A stretch of 64,000 nt of DNA, taken from positions 66,705,500 through 66,769,499 of the forward strand of contig NC_089581.1 of assembly GCF_019320115.1 (NCBI RefSeq), read 5' to 3'. Shown piece after piece: positions 63,167-64,000 of this stretch (its first letter is position 1; each line of letters opens with the position of its first letter). A model generated the notes under the pieces. The model ran no database searches. It was not told the DNA's origin and saw nothing but the letters and a program-made list of their open reading frames with translations. The translations under genes were made by a program, and so were the position numbers. The DNA is from Miscanthus floridulus. Lineage: Eukaryota; Streptophyta; Magnoliopsida; Poales; Poaceae.

Positions 63167-63583
63167 TTTGTGCTTAGGGTAATCTAATGAACAATGACTC
63201 CTGTCCTTTCATGAATATGTTTCAATGCGATGCCTTCGTGCATGACTGTGAATGTCTCTTGCTCTTTTTGTTTTTTGCTCTTGAGGCAATACGCATCGTA
63301 TCGGCTATTACTGTCTATGAAGATGTTTACTTTTTTGAACTAGAGGTGATACCCTCCTGGTATCGGCTATTAGAGCCGAGAATGAATCGGCTATCGAATG
63401 TTGCTCGGGTGTCAGGATAATGTACCATAGAAACTTTCACATCAAAAGTGGAACGAGCAATCAACCCAGGTCGAACATCCTGTTAAGTGAAACATGACTT
63501 CTTCAAATCCATTAACTCCAAATTTGCCACCTTATCTAGCATTCATACATTGGCCTGAACCTCATAACTAATACTTGTTTTCC
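63167..63583. other. Flank of ORF 2, no gene
   Basis: Plus-strand frames are short. ATCGGCTATTA-type words are shared with the flank of ORF 1. Confidence 0.4.
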
Positions 63584-63589
63584 TTAATT

Positions 63590-64000
63590 CCAATGGACGA
63601 TATGAAGCCGTAACCTTTTTTTACTAAAATAAACTCTCAGAGCCGAACGCTTGCTCGGCTGTTGGCTTTCATTGATGATCTTAATGAAGCCTCCTTCCCA
63701 TGACTTGCCAGAAAAACACTCGAAATTCCCTAGTTCCCAAAAGACTGGATCGGCCGTTGTGATGCTTACGGACTCATCAGCACGAACTAGTTTGACATCA
63801 TCTCCATGCCATTGAATCAAACACTGATGCATGGTCAACGGTATGTAGCAATTCACATGAATCTAATCACAACCAAGGAGTAAATTATATGATCCTTTCC
63901 CATCAATGACAAAGAACATGGTGAGTAGAGTTTTACTCCCGATTGTCAGTTTGATGTTTATTGCCCCCTAGGTCTTGGATGTATTTCCTCCGAAGTCTCT
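63590..64000 (-). pseudogene. Gypsy polyprotein fragment, protease region, decayed
   Basis: Minus frame pieces FFVIDGKGSYNLLLG, then MHQCLIQWHGDDVKLVRADE and FWELGNFECFSGKSWEGGF match, from memory, the retropepsin-like region and following linker of grass gypsy polyproteins. A stop stands where the usual LLGRDWIH motif would be (reads LLGCD-stop-IH). It is cut by the window edge. Confidence 0.65.

Larger units (their letters stand above)
57882..64000 (-). mobile_element. Tat-like Ty3/gypsy retrotransposon, 3' part, minus orientation
   Basis: Read on the minus strand, the order is a decayed protease-region fragment (63,590-64,000), antisense additional ORFs, a 3' untranslated stretch, a polypurine tract and the 3' LTR. 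Additional ORFs antisense to pol and placed before the 3' LTR are a known trait of Tat-lineage elements such as Grande. Reverse transcriptase, RNase H and integrase are not seen, so the element is internally deleted. Frequent AGCCGAT/ATCGGCT words run through the interior. Confidence 0.7.

Overview
This is nuclear DNA of a grass, most likely panicoid and close to maize, sorghum or sugarcane. The reasons are intron-containing plant genes, a P450 of the CYP71Z type known from maize, GC-rich grass codon use, and dense grass-type transposons (MULE with plant mobile domain, hAT and Tourist MITEs, RTE and L1 LINEs, Ty3/gypsy LTRs). No prokaryotic features are present.

The dominant structure is a tandem segmental duplication. 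Copy A (4,888-29,722) and copy B (29,723-54,130) are about 24.4-24.8 kb each, head to tail, and directly abutting. Each copy carries, left to right: (i) most of a degenerate Mutator-like element with a transposase relic and a plant-mobile-domain gene, both on the minus strand; (ii) a tandem array of about 102 bp; (iii) an intact two-exon CYP71Z-type cytochrome P450 on the plus strand; (iv) MITE and LINE debris; (v) an intact 13-exon RBM39/CC1-like splicing factor on the minus strand; (vi) more MITEs, including a three-unit hAT array. The copies differ by few substitutions in genes, many 1-bp indels in the transposon part, and two clean MITE insertions found only in copy A, both in introns of the splicing factor.

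Left flank (1-4,887): the other end of the MULE, encoding a convergent gene with a Cys-rich motif. An intron of that gene holds an approximately 4.4-kb solo LTR (128-4,530). The left duplication breakpoint lies in the next exon.

Right flank (54,131-64,000): a G32 tract, a stretch without recognisable genes, and a CT-rich block with an internal 0.5-kb duplication. Then comes the 3' half of a minus-strand Tat-like Ty3/gypsy element: its 3' LTR (57,882-59,677), polypurine tract, two antisense additional ORFs (one intact at 60,686-61,457, one ruined at 62,321-63,166) and a decayed protease-region fragment at the right edge.

The P450 and splicing factor are not an obvious functional unit; they were duplicated together because they are neighbours. 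The P450 is expected to act in terpenoid phytoalexin oxidation, and its upstream array multiplies TGACG-type bZIP sites. The two copies being uncollapsed haplotypes or an assembly error cannot be excluded from sequence alone, but the base-precise junction inside unrelated sequence favours a real duplication.
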